Assembly (NCBI RefSeq): GCF_009659625.1
Contig: NZ_VOIW01000009.1
Coordinates: forward strand, 62,001 to 126,000
Length of the DNA: 64,000 bases
Direction: 5' to 3'
Source of the DNA: Pseudomonas haemolytica
GTDB taxonomy: Bacteria; Pseudomonadota; Gammaproteobacteria; Pseudomonadales; Pseudomonadaceae
Each line of letters opens with the position of its first letter. Positions within the stretch are counted from its first letter, which is position 1. A model generated the notes under the pieces. That model was not told the origin of the DNA, did not search any database, and saw only the letters and a list, made by a program, of their open reading frames with translations. Of this stretch, positions 25,491 to 34,317 are shown piece by piece. Made by a program: the position numbers and the translations under genes.

Positions 25491-27866
25491 TTAGGCGGAC
25501 GCTTGGCCTTCCGCCAGGAAGAACCAGGTTTCCAGCACGGAATCAGGGTTCAGCGAGACGCTTTCGATACCCTGTTCCATCAGCCATTTGGCCAGGTCTG
25601 GGTGGTCGGAAGGGCCTTGGCCGCAGATCCCGATGTACTTGCCGGCCTTATTACACGCCTGGATAGCATTGGCCAGCAGCTTCTTGACCGCAGGGTTACG
25701 CTCGTCGAACAGGTGAGCGATGATCCCCGAATCACGGTCCAGGCCCAAGGTCAGTTGGGTCAGGTCGTTGGAGCCGATGGAGAAACCGTCGAAGAACTCC
25801 AGGAACTCTTCGGCCAGGATGGCGTTGGACGGCAACTCGCACATCATGATCACGCGCAGGCCGTTTTCGCCGCGGGTCAGGCCGTTTTCGGCGAGCAGGT
25901 CTACCACCTGGCTCGCCTCGCCCAGGGTGCGCACGAACGGCACCATGATCTCGACGTTGGTCAGGCCCATCTCGTTGCGCACGCGCTTGAGGGCGCGGCA
26001 CTCGAGTTCGAAGCAATCACGGAACGCTTCGCTGATGTAACGCGAAGCGCCGCGGAAACCCAACATCGGGTTTTCTTCTTCCGGCTCGTAGAGCTTGCCG
26101 CCGATCAGGTTGGCGTATTCGTTGGACTTGAAGTCCGACAGGCGCACGATGACCTTTTTCGGATAGAAAGCCGCCGCCAGGGTGCTGATGCCCTCTACCA
26201 GCTTCTCGACGTAGAAACCTACCGGGTCGCTGTAGCCGGCAATGCGCTTGTCGACGCTTTCCTTGATGTCCAGCGGCAGGCCGTCATAGTTCAGCAGGGC
26301 CTTGGGGTGCACACCGATCATGCGGTTGATGATGAATTCCAGGCGGGCCAGGCCCACGCCGGCGTTCGGCAACTGCGCGAAATCAAAGGCACGGTCCGGG
26401 TTGCCGACGTTCATCATGATCTTGAACGGCAGGTCCGGCATGGCGTCGATGGAGTTTTGCTTGATGTCGAAGCCCAGTTCACCTTCGAAGATGAAGCCGG
26501 TGTCGCCTTCGGCGCAAGACACGGTCACACCCTGGCCTTCCTTGAGCAGTTGGGTGGCGTTGCCGCAACCGACTACCGCAGGAATCCCCAGTTCACGGGC
26601 GATGATCGCCGCGTGGCAGGTACGCCCGCCACGGTTGGTCACGATGGCGCTGGCGCGCTTCATCACCGGTTCCCAGTCCGGGTCGGTCATGTCGGAGACC
26701 AGCACGTCGCCGGGCTGGACCTTGTCCATCTCCGACACGTCCTTGATGATCCGCACCTTGCCGGCGCCGATGCGCTGGCCGATGGCACGGCCCTCTACCA
26801 GCACGGTACCGGTTTCCTTCAACAGGTAGCGTTCCATGACGTTCGCCGAAGTGCGGCTCTTCACGGTCTCGGGGCGCGCCTGCACGATGTACAGCTTGCC
26901 GTCGTCACCGTCCTTGGCCCACTCGATGTCCATCGGGCACTTGTAGTGCTTCTCGATGATCATCGCTTGCTTGGCCAGCTCGCTGACTTCAGCGTCGGTC
27001 AGGCAGAACCGCGCGCGCTCGGCTTTGTCGACGTCAACGGTTTTCACCGAACGACCGGCCTTGGCCTCGTCGCCGTAGATCATCTTGATCGCCTTGCTGC
27101 CCAGGTTGCGGCGCAGGATGGCCGGGCGGCCGGCCTCAAGGGTGTGCTTGTGCACGTAGAATTCGTCGGGGTTGACCGCGCCTTGTACAACCGTTTCGCC
27201 CAGGCCGTAGGCACCGGTGATAAATACCACGTCACGGAAGCCCGATTCGGTGTCCAGGGTGAACATCACGCCGGCTGTGCCGGTTTCCGAACGCACCATG
27301 CGCTGCACACCGGCAGACAGGGCCACCAGCTTGTGGTCGAAACCCTGGTGTACGCGGTAGGAAATCGCACGGTCGTTGAACAGCGAGGCGAAGACTTCCT
27401 TGGCTGCGCGGATCACGTTTTCCACGCCGCGGATATTAAGGAAGGTTTCCTGCTGGCCGGCAAAGGAGGCGTCCGGCAAATCCTCGGCGGTGGCCGAGGA
27501 ACGTACGGCAACGGCCATGTCCGGGTTACCGGCGGACAGGATAGCGAAGGCGGTACGGATTTCTTCGTTGAGCTTCTCGGGGAACTCGGCTTCCATGATC
27601 CACTGACGGATCTGGGCGCCGGTCTTGGCCAGGGCGTTGACGTCATCGACGTCCAAGGCATCCAGCGCGGCGTGGATCTGGGCGTTGAGGCCGCTCAGCT
27701 CGAGGAAGTCGCGGTAAGCCTGGGCGGTGGTGGCGAAACCACCGGGCACCGAGACACCAGCGCCTGCAAGATTACTGATCATCTCGCCGAGGGATGCGTT
27801 CTTGCCCCCCACATGCTCTACATCATGGACGCCGAGCTTATCGAGGGAAACTACGTACTCTACCAA
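25491..27866 (-). CDS. ppsA: Phosphoenolpyruvate synthase
   Basis: Gluconeogenic enzyme of 791 residues converting pyruvate and ATP to PEP, AMP and phosphate. An N-terminal ATP-binding domain (GGKNASLGEMISNL, VRSSATAEDLPDASFAGQQET) is followed by the swivelling phosphohistidine domain (GGRTCHAAIIARELGIPAVVG). The C-terminal PEP domain carries GICGQGPSDHP. The N-terminus MVEYVVSLDKLG conserved in pseudomonads is only reachable from a TTG at 27866, preceded by GGAGAG. It is divergent from the gene for its regulatory kinase/phosphotransferase. Confidence 0.96.
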   Translation of the reverse strand: MVEYVVSLDKLGVHDVEHVGGKNASLGEMISNLAGAGVSVPGGFATTAQAYRDFLELSGLNAQIHAALDALDVDDVNALAKTGAQIRQWIMEAEFPEKLNEEIRTAFAILSAGNPDMAVAVRSSATAEDLPDASFAGQQETFLNIRGVENVIRAAKEVFASLFNDRAISYRVHQGFDHKLVALSAGVQRMVRSETGTAGVMFTLDTESGFRDVVFITGAYGLGETVVQGAVNPDEFYVHKHTLEAGRPAILRRNLGSKAIKMIYGDEAKAGRSVKTVDVDKAERARFCLTDAEVSELAKQAMIIEKHYKCPMDIEWAKDGDDGKLYIVQARPETVKSRTSANVMERYLLKETGTVLVEGRAIGQRIGAGKVRIIKDVSEMDKVQPGDVLVSDMTDPDWEPVMKRASAIVTNRGGRTCHAAIIARELGIPAVVGCGNATQLLKEGQGVTVSCAEGDTGFIFEGELGFDIKQNSIDAMPDLPFKIMMNVGNPDRAFDFAQLPNAGVGLARLEFIINRMIGVHPKALLNYDGLPLDIKESVDKRIAGYSDPVGFYVEKLVEGISTLAAAFYPKKVIVRLSDFKSNEYANLIGGKLYEPEEENPMLGFRGASRYISEAFRDCFELECRALKRVRNEMGLTNVEIMVPFVRTLGEASQVVDLLAENGLTRGENGLRVIMMCELPSNAILAEEFLEFFDGFSIGSNDLTQLTLGLDRDSGIIAHLFDERNPAVKKLLANAIQACNKAGKYIGICGQGPSDHPDLAKWLMEQGIESVSLNPDSVLETWFFLAEGQASA

Positions 27867-28044
27867 GGTGATCTCTCCACTTTCTGTGTTGGAAAAGCTC
27901 AGGACGCGGGTTGCTCAGTAGGAGCTAACGCCAGCGCTTGTGGCCTGGACCTGGAAAATAAGTGAGAATGCGGCCCACTGCGGGACGGCAAAATCGCGCC
28001 TATCATATCCAAGATTCGCCATCAGCTTAAGGCCCAGGGCTCAA

Positions 28045-28863
28045 ATGAAACGATCTGCTTTCTTTATCTCCGACGGCACCGGCATCACAGCCGAAACATT
28101 GGGCCAGAGCCTGCTTGCGCAGTTCGAAAACATTACCTTCGCCAAATTTACACGGCCTTATATAGACAGCGTGGATAAAGCGCGGGCCATGGTACAACAA
28201 ATCAATCTGGCGGCTGAAAAAGACGGTTTTCGGCCGATCATTTTCGACACCATTGTCAATCAAGACATTCGTGAGATTCTCGCAACGTCGAATGGTTTCA
28301 TGATCGACATTTTCTCGACCTTCCTGGCGCCGCTGGAGCAGGAGTTGAGCGAACATTCCTCCTATTCCGTCGGCAAGTCCCATTCCATCGGGCATAACTC
28401 CAATTATATGGAGCGAATCGAGGCGGTGAACTTCGCCCTCGACAACGATGATGGCGCCCGCACCCACTACTACGACAAGGCCGACCTGATCCTGGTGGGC
28501 GTGTCGCGTTGCGGCAAGACCCCGACCTGTCTGTACATGGCCATGCAATTCGGCATCCGCGCAGCCAACTATCCGCTGACCGAAGATGATATGGAGCACC
28601 TCACGTTGCCCGCCGCCCTGCGCGCGCACTCGCACAAGCTGTTCGGCCTCACCATCGACCCGGACCGGCTGACCGCCATCCGCAACGAGCGCAAGCCCAA
28701 CAGCCGCTATTCGAGTTATGCCCAGTGCGAATTCGAAGTGCGCGAAGTAGAAAATCTGTTCCGTCGCGAGAATATCGCGCACATCAATTCCACACATTTT
28801 TCGGTGGAAGAGATTTCGGCGAAAATTTTGGTGGAGAAGGGTGTGGAGCGCAGATTCAAATAG
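28045..28863 (+). CDS. ppsR: PEP synthase regulatory protein (PSRP kinase/pyrophosphorylase)
   Basis: A 272-residue DUF299-family bifunctional enzyme that inactivates PpsA by ADP-dependent phosphorylation of an active-site threonine and reactivates it by phosphate-dependent removal. The start MKRSAFFISDGTGITAETLG and the P-loop VGVSRCGKTPT near residue 155 are diagnostic. The ATG at 28045 is chosen; the open frame upstream is not conserved. Divergent pairing with ppsA couples enzyme and regulator genetically. Confidence 0.94.
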   Translation: MKRSAFFISDGTGITAETLGQSLLAQFENITFAKFTRPYIDSVDKARAMVQQINLAAEKDGFRPIIFDTIVNQDIREILATSNGFMIDIFSTFLAPLEQELSEHSSYSVGKSHSIGHNSNYMERIEAVNFALDNDDGARTHYYDKADLILVGVSRCGKTPTCLYMAMQFGIRAANYPLTEDDMEHLTLPAALRAHSHKLFGLTIDPDRLTAIRNERKPNSRYSSYAQCEFEVREVENLFRRENIAHINSTHFSVEEISAKILVEKGVERRFK

Positions 28864-28885
28864 TTGTATCGCTTGAACTGGCGCT

Positions 28886-28968
28886 TTCGCGAGCAAGCCC
28901 GCTCCCACATTTTGACCCTATTCCAAAGAGGGAACCCGGTCCAATGTGGGAGTGGGCTTGCTCGCGAA
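28886..28968. repeat. REPIN (paired inverted REP)
   Basis: Two 26-base arms, beginning TTCGCGAGCAAGCCCGCTCC and ending in CTTGCTCGCGAA, face each other around a 31-base centre with one mismatch. It occupies the gap between convergent ppsR and the MocR gene and could serve as a terminator hairpin for both. Confidence 0.92.
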
Positions 28969-28984
28969 GAACGATAACGCGGTC

Positions 28985-30409
28985 TCACAGATGAAACCGC
29001 CCCCCGCCCTGCCCCAGCGCAGTCGCCAGCGCATCGAAGCCCTCGCGCAATAGCTGATCATCGCCTGACGTATTACAGATACTCGCCCTAATAAACTGCG
29101 GCACCGCCGTCTGCCCTACAGCAAACGCCTCGGCGGTGGCGATCAGGTAATTATTCTGCTTGAGCTCTGCCTCGATTTCCGACGCACGCCATGGCTCCGG
29201 CACTTCGATCCAGAAGTGCGGGCTATTGAGGTGAGTGCGATAGGCCAGGCCGCCCAGCAGGTCGCGCACCAAGGCTTTGCGCCGGCTGATTTCGTTGATC
29301 TGCTGGCGCAGCAGGTATTCCGCCGTGCCGTTTTCGATCCATTGGGTCGCCAGTTCCAGGGTCACGGGCGTGGCCATCCAGCAGGTCGAACGCAGCGCTG
29401 CCGAGATGCGGCTGACCAGTGCCGGTGGCGCATGTACATAGCCAACCCGCAAGCCTGCCGACACCGCCTTGCTCAAGCTGCTGATCAAAATCGTACGCTC
29501 AGGCGCGAAATAGCTGAGAGGTGGCGGGCGATCTTCCACCAACACGCCGTGGGCTTCGTCCTCAAGAATCAACAGGTTGTGCTCGCGGCACACCTTGGCC
29601 AGGGCTTCACGGCGCGCAACCGACAACACCGCTGTCGTCGGATTCTGAATAGTCGGCGTGCAGTACAACGCCGAAATCCGATGATTACGACAGACCTCAT
29701 CCAGCGCGGTGGGCAGCACGCCCTCCTCATCCATTTCCAGGCCGATCAGCCGCACGCCGAGCATGCGCGCAGCGGTAATCAGCCCTGGATAAGTCAGTTG
29801 CTCGGTGACCACCGTGTCGCCAGCGCGCAGCAACGCCATCATCGCGCACAACAAGCCATGCTGGCCGCCGTTAACGCAGATCACCTGTTCAGGAATTGGA
29901 TGGAACTCGCGCTGCACCAACCATTGCGCACCGGCCTCACGATAACGCGGCAGGCCGGCGTCAGGCGTGTAGGCACTGATGTCCTGGAGGAACTTGGCGT
30001 TGGTCGACAGGGTTTGGAAGCTCTGGGCGAGAAACACCGTCTCCTGCCCGGGAATGTGCATGTTGCGGCTCATGTCGAAGTATTGGCGCGGCTCCTCGCT
30101 GAAATTTCGAAAGCCTTCATCACGCTGGCGCTCCATCCCACGCTTGCGCACGAAGGTTCCGTCACCGACCCGTGCTACCACCAACCCCAGGCGTTCAAGC
30201 TCACCGTAGGCCCGACTGATGGTGCCGATGGTCACCCCAAGATTGTCGGAAAGCACCCGATGAGGCGGCAGCTTTCGTCCTGGCTCAATCAAGCCTTCGA
30301 GGATGCCCCGTTCCATGACATCGGACAGGCGCTTGTACTTCACGCCCTGCCCGTTGGACAAGCCCTCACGCATAATTGACACCATGTCAATATTTGTTTT
30401 GACAGCCAT
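28985..30409 (-). CDS. MocR-type GntR/aminotransferase transcription regulator
   Basis: Of 474 residues, the first 70-80 are a GntR winged helix (ERGILEGLIEPGRKLPPHRVLSDNLGVTIGTISRAYGELERLGLV). The rest is a fold-type I PLP aminotransferase-like domain with the lysine-bearing SSLSKAVSAGLRVGY and the DEAHG strand. MocR proteins use PLP or its amino-acid adducts as effector. Being divergent from the exporter/cysteine operon, it is the obvious regulator of that operon, perhaps sensing cysteine or a related amino acid. The ATG is at 30409. Confidence 0.9.
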   Translation of the reverse strand: MAVKTNIDMVSIMREGLSNGQGVKYKRLSDVMERGILEGLIEPGRKLPPHRVLSDNLGVTIGTISRAYGELERLGLVVARVGDGTFVRKRGMERQRDEGFRNFSEEPRQYFDMSRNMHIPGQETVFLAQSFQTLSTNAKFLQDISAYTPDAGLPRYREAGAQWLVQREFHPIPEQVICVNGGQHGLLCAMMALLRAGDTVVTEQLTYPGLITAARMLGVRLIGLEMDEEGVLPTALDEVCRNHRISALYCTPTIQNPTTAVLSVARREALAKVCREHNLLILEDEAHGVLVEDRPPPLSYFAPERTILISSLSKAVSAGLRVGYVHAPPALVSRISAALRSTCWMATPVTLELATQWIENGTAEYLLRQQINEISRRKALVRDLLGGLAYRTHLNSPHFWIEVPEPWRASEIEAELKQNNYLIATAEAFAVGQTAVPQFIRASICNTSGDDQLLREGFDALATALGQGGGRFHL

Positions 30410-30437
30410 CTTTCGCCCTAATAGTGTGCTTTTACGG

Positions 30438-30488
30438 GTTCAATCGCCGATAAAAATAACTCATTACAAGTTCAATATAGAGTTCAAT
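30438..30488. promoter_or_regulatory. Triple GTTCAAT repeat, candidate MocR operator
   Basis: GTTCAAT occurs three times in the same orientation (30438-30444, 30470-30476, 30482-30488) in the 103-bp divergent promoter region. MocR-family regulators usually bind direct repeats near their own promoter, so these are the best operator candidates. Confidence 0.5.
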
Positions 30489-30512
30489 TCCGGCTCAGGG
30501 AAGCAATAAACG

Positions 30513-31463
30513 ATGCCAATGTCCGCCGTTCTCGAAAACACTGCAAAAACAAAAACTCAAAAACAGTGGCTCGCCGGGCTGGTGACCAGTGTGATGTTTC
30601 TCATCGTGTGCCTGAGCTGGGGCACGACCTGGCTGGGTATCAAGATTGCCGTGGAGAGTGTGCCGCCGCTGACGTCCGCCGGGCTGCGCTTCCTGATCGC
30701 CTTCCCACTGTTCCTGTGCTTTGCCCTGGTGCGGCGTGAGCCGATCCTGTTCCCACGGGAAAGCCGTTGGTTCTTCGTGTTTGTGACCCTGTCCTACTTC
30801 AGCATTCCCTACTACCTGCTCAACTATGGCGAGATGCATGTGTCGTCCGGCCTCACTGCCCTGCTGTTCAGTTGCATGCCGGTGTTCATCCTGATTTTCT
30901 CCGCGCTGTTCCTGCGCGAGCGTATTTACTTCTCCCAAGTGGTCGGTATCGGCATCGGTTTCGGCAGCCTCTACATGATCATCAAAAGCCAGGGCCTGCA
31001 CCTGGACCACGCCGAGTTCTTCGGGGTACTGGCCATTCTGAGCGCCGCGATCATGCACGCCTTGTGCTATGTCATCACCAAGCAAAAAGGCAGTGCCATC
31101 AGCGTGATTACCTACAACACCCTGCCTATCGGCATTGCCGGGCTGATGTTGTTCGTAGCCGGCCTGTGGTTTGAAACGCCGGTCTTCGACGACATCACCC
31201 TGCGTTCCTGGAGCGCGCTGTTCTACCTGGGGCTGGTGGCCTCGGTAGGCGGATTCATCGTGTATTTTATGCTTCTCAAACGCCTGAGCCCAATCATCCT
31301 GTCGTTCGTCTTCATCATCTTCCCGGTGTTCGCAGTCATCATCGGTGCCTGGTACGAAGGCGTGGAAATTTCCCGCGACCTGATGCTGTATTCGGCGATC
31401 CTGCTGGCCGGCTTTGCGATCACCAAATTGCCCGTTGAAAAACTCCTGGCCAAGAAAAAGTGA
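30513..31463 (+). CDS. EamA/DMT-family exporter
   Basis: Inner-membrane protein of 316 residues with about ten helices in two EamA repeats (FLIVCLSWGTTWLGIKIAVESVPPLTSAGLRF; SALFYLGLVASVGGFIVYFMLLKRLSP). E. coli EamA/YdeD exports cysteine and O-acetylserine. Here the gene heads an operon with cysteine synthase and serine acetyltransferase, so export of the operon's product or intermediate is the natural inference. Its stop lies 24 bp before the next ATG. The start at 30513 has AGGGAAG upstream. Confidence 0.85.
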   Translation: MPMSAVLENTAKTKTQKQWLAGLVTSVMFLIVCLSWGTTWLGIKIAVESVPPLTSAGLRFLIAFPLFLCFALVRREPILFPRESRWFFVFVTLSYFSIPYYLLNYGEMHVSSGLTALLFSCMPVFILIFSALFLRERIYFSQVVGIGIGFGSLYMIIKSQGLHLDHAEFFGVLAILSAAIMHALCYVITKQKGSAISVITYNTLPIGIAGLMLFVAGLWFETPVFDDITLRSWSALFYLGLVASVGGFIVYFMLLKRLSPIILSFVFIIFPVFAVIIGAWYEGVEISRDLMLYSAILLAGFAITKLPVEKLLAKKK

Positions 31464-31486
31464 ACCTCAACCAACGCGAGAGAAAC

Positions 31487-33349
31487 ATGGAAGTCCTCCG
31501 CCCCACCGCTCTGGAACAGATCTACGCCCACGCCAGCCACAGCTACCCCGAGGAGTGCTGTGGTTTTGTTTTCGCCGACGGCAGCGTGTTCCTGGGCAGC
31601 AATATCCAGAACGAGTTGCACCGCAAGAACCCCGAGATGTACCCACGCAGCGCGGCCAACGGCTATACCTTCTCGGTGGCCGATACCCTGCTGATGAACA
31701 AGGCGTTTCGCAGCGACAACCCGGTGGTGGTGATCTATCACTCGCACCCGGATGTCGGCGCCTATTTCAGTGACGAAGACCAGGACAAGGCGCTGTTCCT
31801 GGGCGAGCCGATCTACCCCGTCAGCTATCTGGTAGTGGATGTTCGCCAGGGCCAGGCCCTGGGCTCAAAGCTGTTTGCCTGGGATGGCAAGCATTTCGCC
31901 CTTCAACCCTTCAACGACCTGCACACGGAGTTGTCCATGAACGCTGTCTCTTTCCCCGACATCCTGGTCCGCGTGGCCAAGTTGCCGGCATCAACCCTCG
32001 AGGGCACTGGATCGACATTGCGCGAAGTCATTGAAAACCTCTGCAGCGGCCACCCGCAGCTGCGCCAGCACCTGTTTCATGAAAAGAACAACCAGCTCAA
32101 GGAACACTTCCTGTTCACCGCCGAGGAAGAGCTGATCGACGCCGACGATCGCTTGCCGGAAAAAGCCCGGATTGAAGTGTTGCTTGCCACCTCCGGCGGC
32201 ATGGACGTGGATGCCCTGAGCAATGAAGAAGTGCAGCGCTACGTGCGCCACATCACCCTGCCCGGCGTCGGTCGCGAGGGCCAGTTGAACCTGAAGAAAG
32301 CCAAGGTGCTGATCATCGGCACCGGCGGCCTGGGCTCGCCCATCAGCCTGTACCTTGCGGCGGCCGGTATTGGCACCTTGGGCCTGGTGGACTTTGACGT
32401 GGTAGAAAGCAGCAACCTGCAACGCCAGATTGTCCACGGCAACAGCACCCTGGGGATGCCCAAGGTCGACTCCGCCAAGCAACGCCTCCAGGACCTCAAC
32501 CGCCATATCCAGATCAACGCGCACGACACGGCGCTCAACGCCGACAACGCCCTGGAGCTCGTGAGCGCCTATGACCTGGTGATCGACGGCACCGACAATT
32601 TCGATACCCGCTACCTGGTCAACGACGCCTGCGTGCAACTGGGCAAACCCTTGGTGTACGGCGCCATCTACCGCTTCGACGGGCAGATCAGCGTGCTCAA
32701 CTATAAAGGCGGGCCGTGCTATCGCTGCCTGTTTCCCAAGGCCCCGCCCGCTGAACTGGCGCCCAATTGCAGCGCCGGCGGTGTGATCGGCGTGCTGCCG
32801 GGCGTAGTAGGAATGATCCAGGCCACCGAAGCGATCAAGTTGCTGATCGGTATTGGCGAACCCTTGTCCGGCCGCTTGATGCGTTTCGACGCACTGGCAA
32901 TGAAGTTCAGCGAGATCCGCTTCAAGCGCCGCGCCGACTGCCCTTGCTGCTCCGAACTGCGCCACAGCGAAACCGTCGCACCCGCTACCTGCGCAGATGC
33001 CGTCCCGAGCCAACCGTCCCTGGCGGCAGAGCGCTACATCAAGCCGCAGGGGCTCAAGCAAGTGCTCGAACACCCCAGCAGCGCCGATGTATTGCTGGAT
33101 GTACGCGACGCCAGCGAACTGGAAGTGTGCAAACTGCCAGGCGTGGTGCATATCCCCCTGGCCGAGCTGGATGGGCAACTCGCCAGCCTGAGCCGCGACA
33201 ATACCCATTACCTGATCTGCTACGCCGGTACCCGCGCCGAGCAAGCCGCCAGCACCTTGCTGGCAGCCGGTTTTGCCAATACCAAAGTGCTGCAAGGCGG
33301 CATGAAGCACTGGGTTCGCGACGTCGAACCCGACATGCCTTTGTACTGA
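31487..33349 (+). CDS. JAMM peptidase-ubiquitin-like-E1-rhodanese fusion protein
   Basis: A 620-residue four-part fusion. Residues 1-145 form a JAMM/Mov34 metallopeptidase: Glu in PEECCG (22-23), H85-S-H87, S95 and D98. Residues about 152-238 resemble a MoaD/ThiS/CysO-type ubiquitin-like carrier ending in GG at 237-238. Residues about 243-490 form a MoeB/ThiF E1 with ATP loop GTGGLG (278-283) and zinc cysteines 411, 414, 485 and 488. Residues about 515-618 form a rhodanese with Cys578. Each part corresponds to a step of thiocarboxylate sulfur transfer: activation, sulfur supply, carrier, and peptidase release as in Mycobacterium CysO-CysM-Mec. A GTG at 31460 overlapping the exporter stop is an alternative start. 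Confidence 0.88.
   Translation: MEVLRPTALEQIYAHASHSYPEECCGFVFADGSVFLGSNIQNELHRKNPEMYPRSAANGYTFSVADTLLMNKAFRSDNPVVVIYHSHPDVGAYFSDEDQDKALFLGEPIYPVSYLVVDVRQGQALGSKLFAWDGKHFALQPFNDLHTELSMNAVSFPDILVRVAKLPASTLEGTGSTLREVIENLCSGHPQLRQHLFHEKNNQLKEHFLFTAEEELIDADDRLPEKARIEVLLATSGGMDVDALSNEEVQRYVRHITLPGVGREGQLNLKKAKVLIIGTGGLGSPISLYLAAAGIGTLGLVDFDVVESSNLQRQIVHGNSTLGMPKVDSAKQRLQDLNRHIQINAHDTALNADNALELVSAYDLVIDGTDNFDTRYLVNDACVQLGKPLVYGAIYRFDGQISVLNYKGGPCYRCLFPKAPPAELAPNCSAGGVIGVLPGVVGMIQATEAIKLLIGIGEPLSGRLMRFDALAMKFSEIRFKRRADCPCCSELRHSETVAPATCADAVPSQPSLAAERYIKPQGLKQVLEHPSSADVLLDVRDASELEVCKLPGVVHIPLAELDGQLASLSRDNTHYLICYAGTRAEQAASTLLAAGFANTKVLQGGMKHWVRDVEPDMPLY
31927..31939 (+). promoter_or_regulatory. Internal ribosome-binding site and ATG before the Ubl domain
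   Basis: GGAG (31927-31930), a six-base spacer and an in-frame ATG (31937, residue 151) lie exactly at the JAMM/Ubl boundary. Initiation here would give a separate 470-residue Ubl-E1-rhodanese protein. Sequence evidence only. Confidence 0.5.
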
Positions 33350-33365
33350 GGGTGGGGACTTGCTG

Positions 33366-34280
33366 ATGTTGCATAACTCGATTCTCGACGTCATCGGCCA
33401 AACGCCGATCGTGCGTCTGGCGCAGTTTTCCGAAGACCTCGGCATCGAGGTCTACGCCAAGCTGGAATCCCTTAACCCCGGCGGCAGCCACAAAGCGCGT
33501 ATCGCCCTGGGCATGATCCTCGATGCCGAGCGCCGTGGGGTGCTGATCCGTGATTCCGGGCAAACCATCATCGAACCCAGTGGTGGCAACACCGGCATTG
33601 GCCTGGTAATGGCCGGCAACGTGCTCGGCTACAAAGTGGTACTGGTGATCCCGGACAATTACAGCCCCGAAAAGCAGAAACTGCTACGCCTGTACGGCGC
33701 CAGGGTGGTGCTGTCAGACAGCCGCCTGGGCAACAACTCCCATGGCGAAAAGTGCATGGAACTGCAGTTGGAAAACCCCAACTACGTGATGCTCAACCAG
33801 CAGCGCAACGGCGCCAACCCGCAGACCCACCGCGACACCACTGCACCGGAAATCATCCGTGCCTTCGGTGAACAGCGCGTGGATTACTTCGTCAGCGGTA
33901 TCGGCACCGGTGGCCATATCACCGGCATCGGCGAAACCCTCAAGGCGGCCTGGCCGGCGATCCGCGTGATGGGCGTGGAGCCGCAAGAATGCGACCTGCT
34001 CAAAGACCAGCACGCCGCGCACGCGATCCAGGGCCTGTCGATTGGCCTGATCCCGAGCATCCTCAACCTGGATGTGATCGACGGCATGCTCAAGGTGTCG
34101 CACGCGGCATGCCTGGACATGATCAAACGCATCATGCGCACCGACGCCATCAGCCTGGGGTTGTCCTCGGCCGCCAACATGGTTGCCATCGCCCAACTCG
34201 CCCCCGAACTGCCGCCTGAAACGGTGGTGTTGACCATGGTCTACGACAATGCCGACAGCTACCTGCCCAGTTTCGAGTAA
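33366..34280 (+). CDS. Cysteine synthase-family PLP enzyme
   Basis: A 304-residue fold-type II beta-substituting enzyme. The PLP lysine lies in NPGGSHKARIA near residue 40, the substrate loop is EPSGGNTGIGL, and the phosphate loop GIGTGGH. The usual SxKDR reads SHKAR, so the active-site rim differs from standard CysK/CysM. Placed right after the Ubl-E1 fusion and before a serine acetyltransferase, it probably joins O-acetylserine (or O-phosphoserine) with a carrier thiocarboxylate, as CysM does with CysO. The ATG at 33366 is preceded by GGGTGGGG. Confidence 0.88.
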   Translation: MLHNSILDVIGQTPIVRLAQFSEDLGIEVYAKLESLNPGGSHKARIALGMILDAERRGVLIRDSGQTIIEPSGGNTGIGLVMAGNVLGYKVVLVIPDNYSPEKQKLLRLYGARVVLSDSRLGNNSHGEKCMELQLENPNYVMLNQQRNGANPQTHRDTTAPEIIRAFGEQRVDYFVSGIGTGGHITGIGETLKAAWPAIRVMGVEPQECDLLKDQHAAHAIQGLSIGLIPSILNLDVIDGMLKVSHAACLDMIKRIMRTDAISLGLSSAANMVAIAQLAPELPPETVVLTMVYDNADSYLPSFE

Positions 34281-34317
34281 CGGGCTTTCCAACCATCCAG
34301 AATGCGGGGGTGCCTCC

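Noticed and set aside
25155..27965. A 936-codon plus-strand open frame opposite ppsA
   Set aside because: Antisense shadow; His/Val/Gln-rich with no recognisable domain, while ppsA on the other strand is fully conserved.
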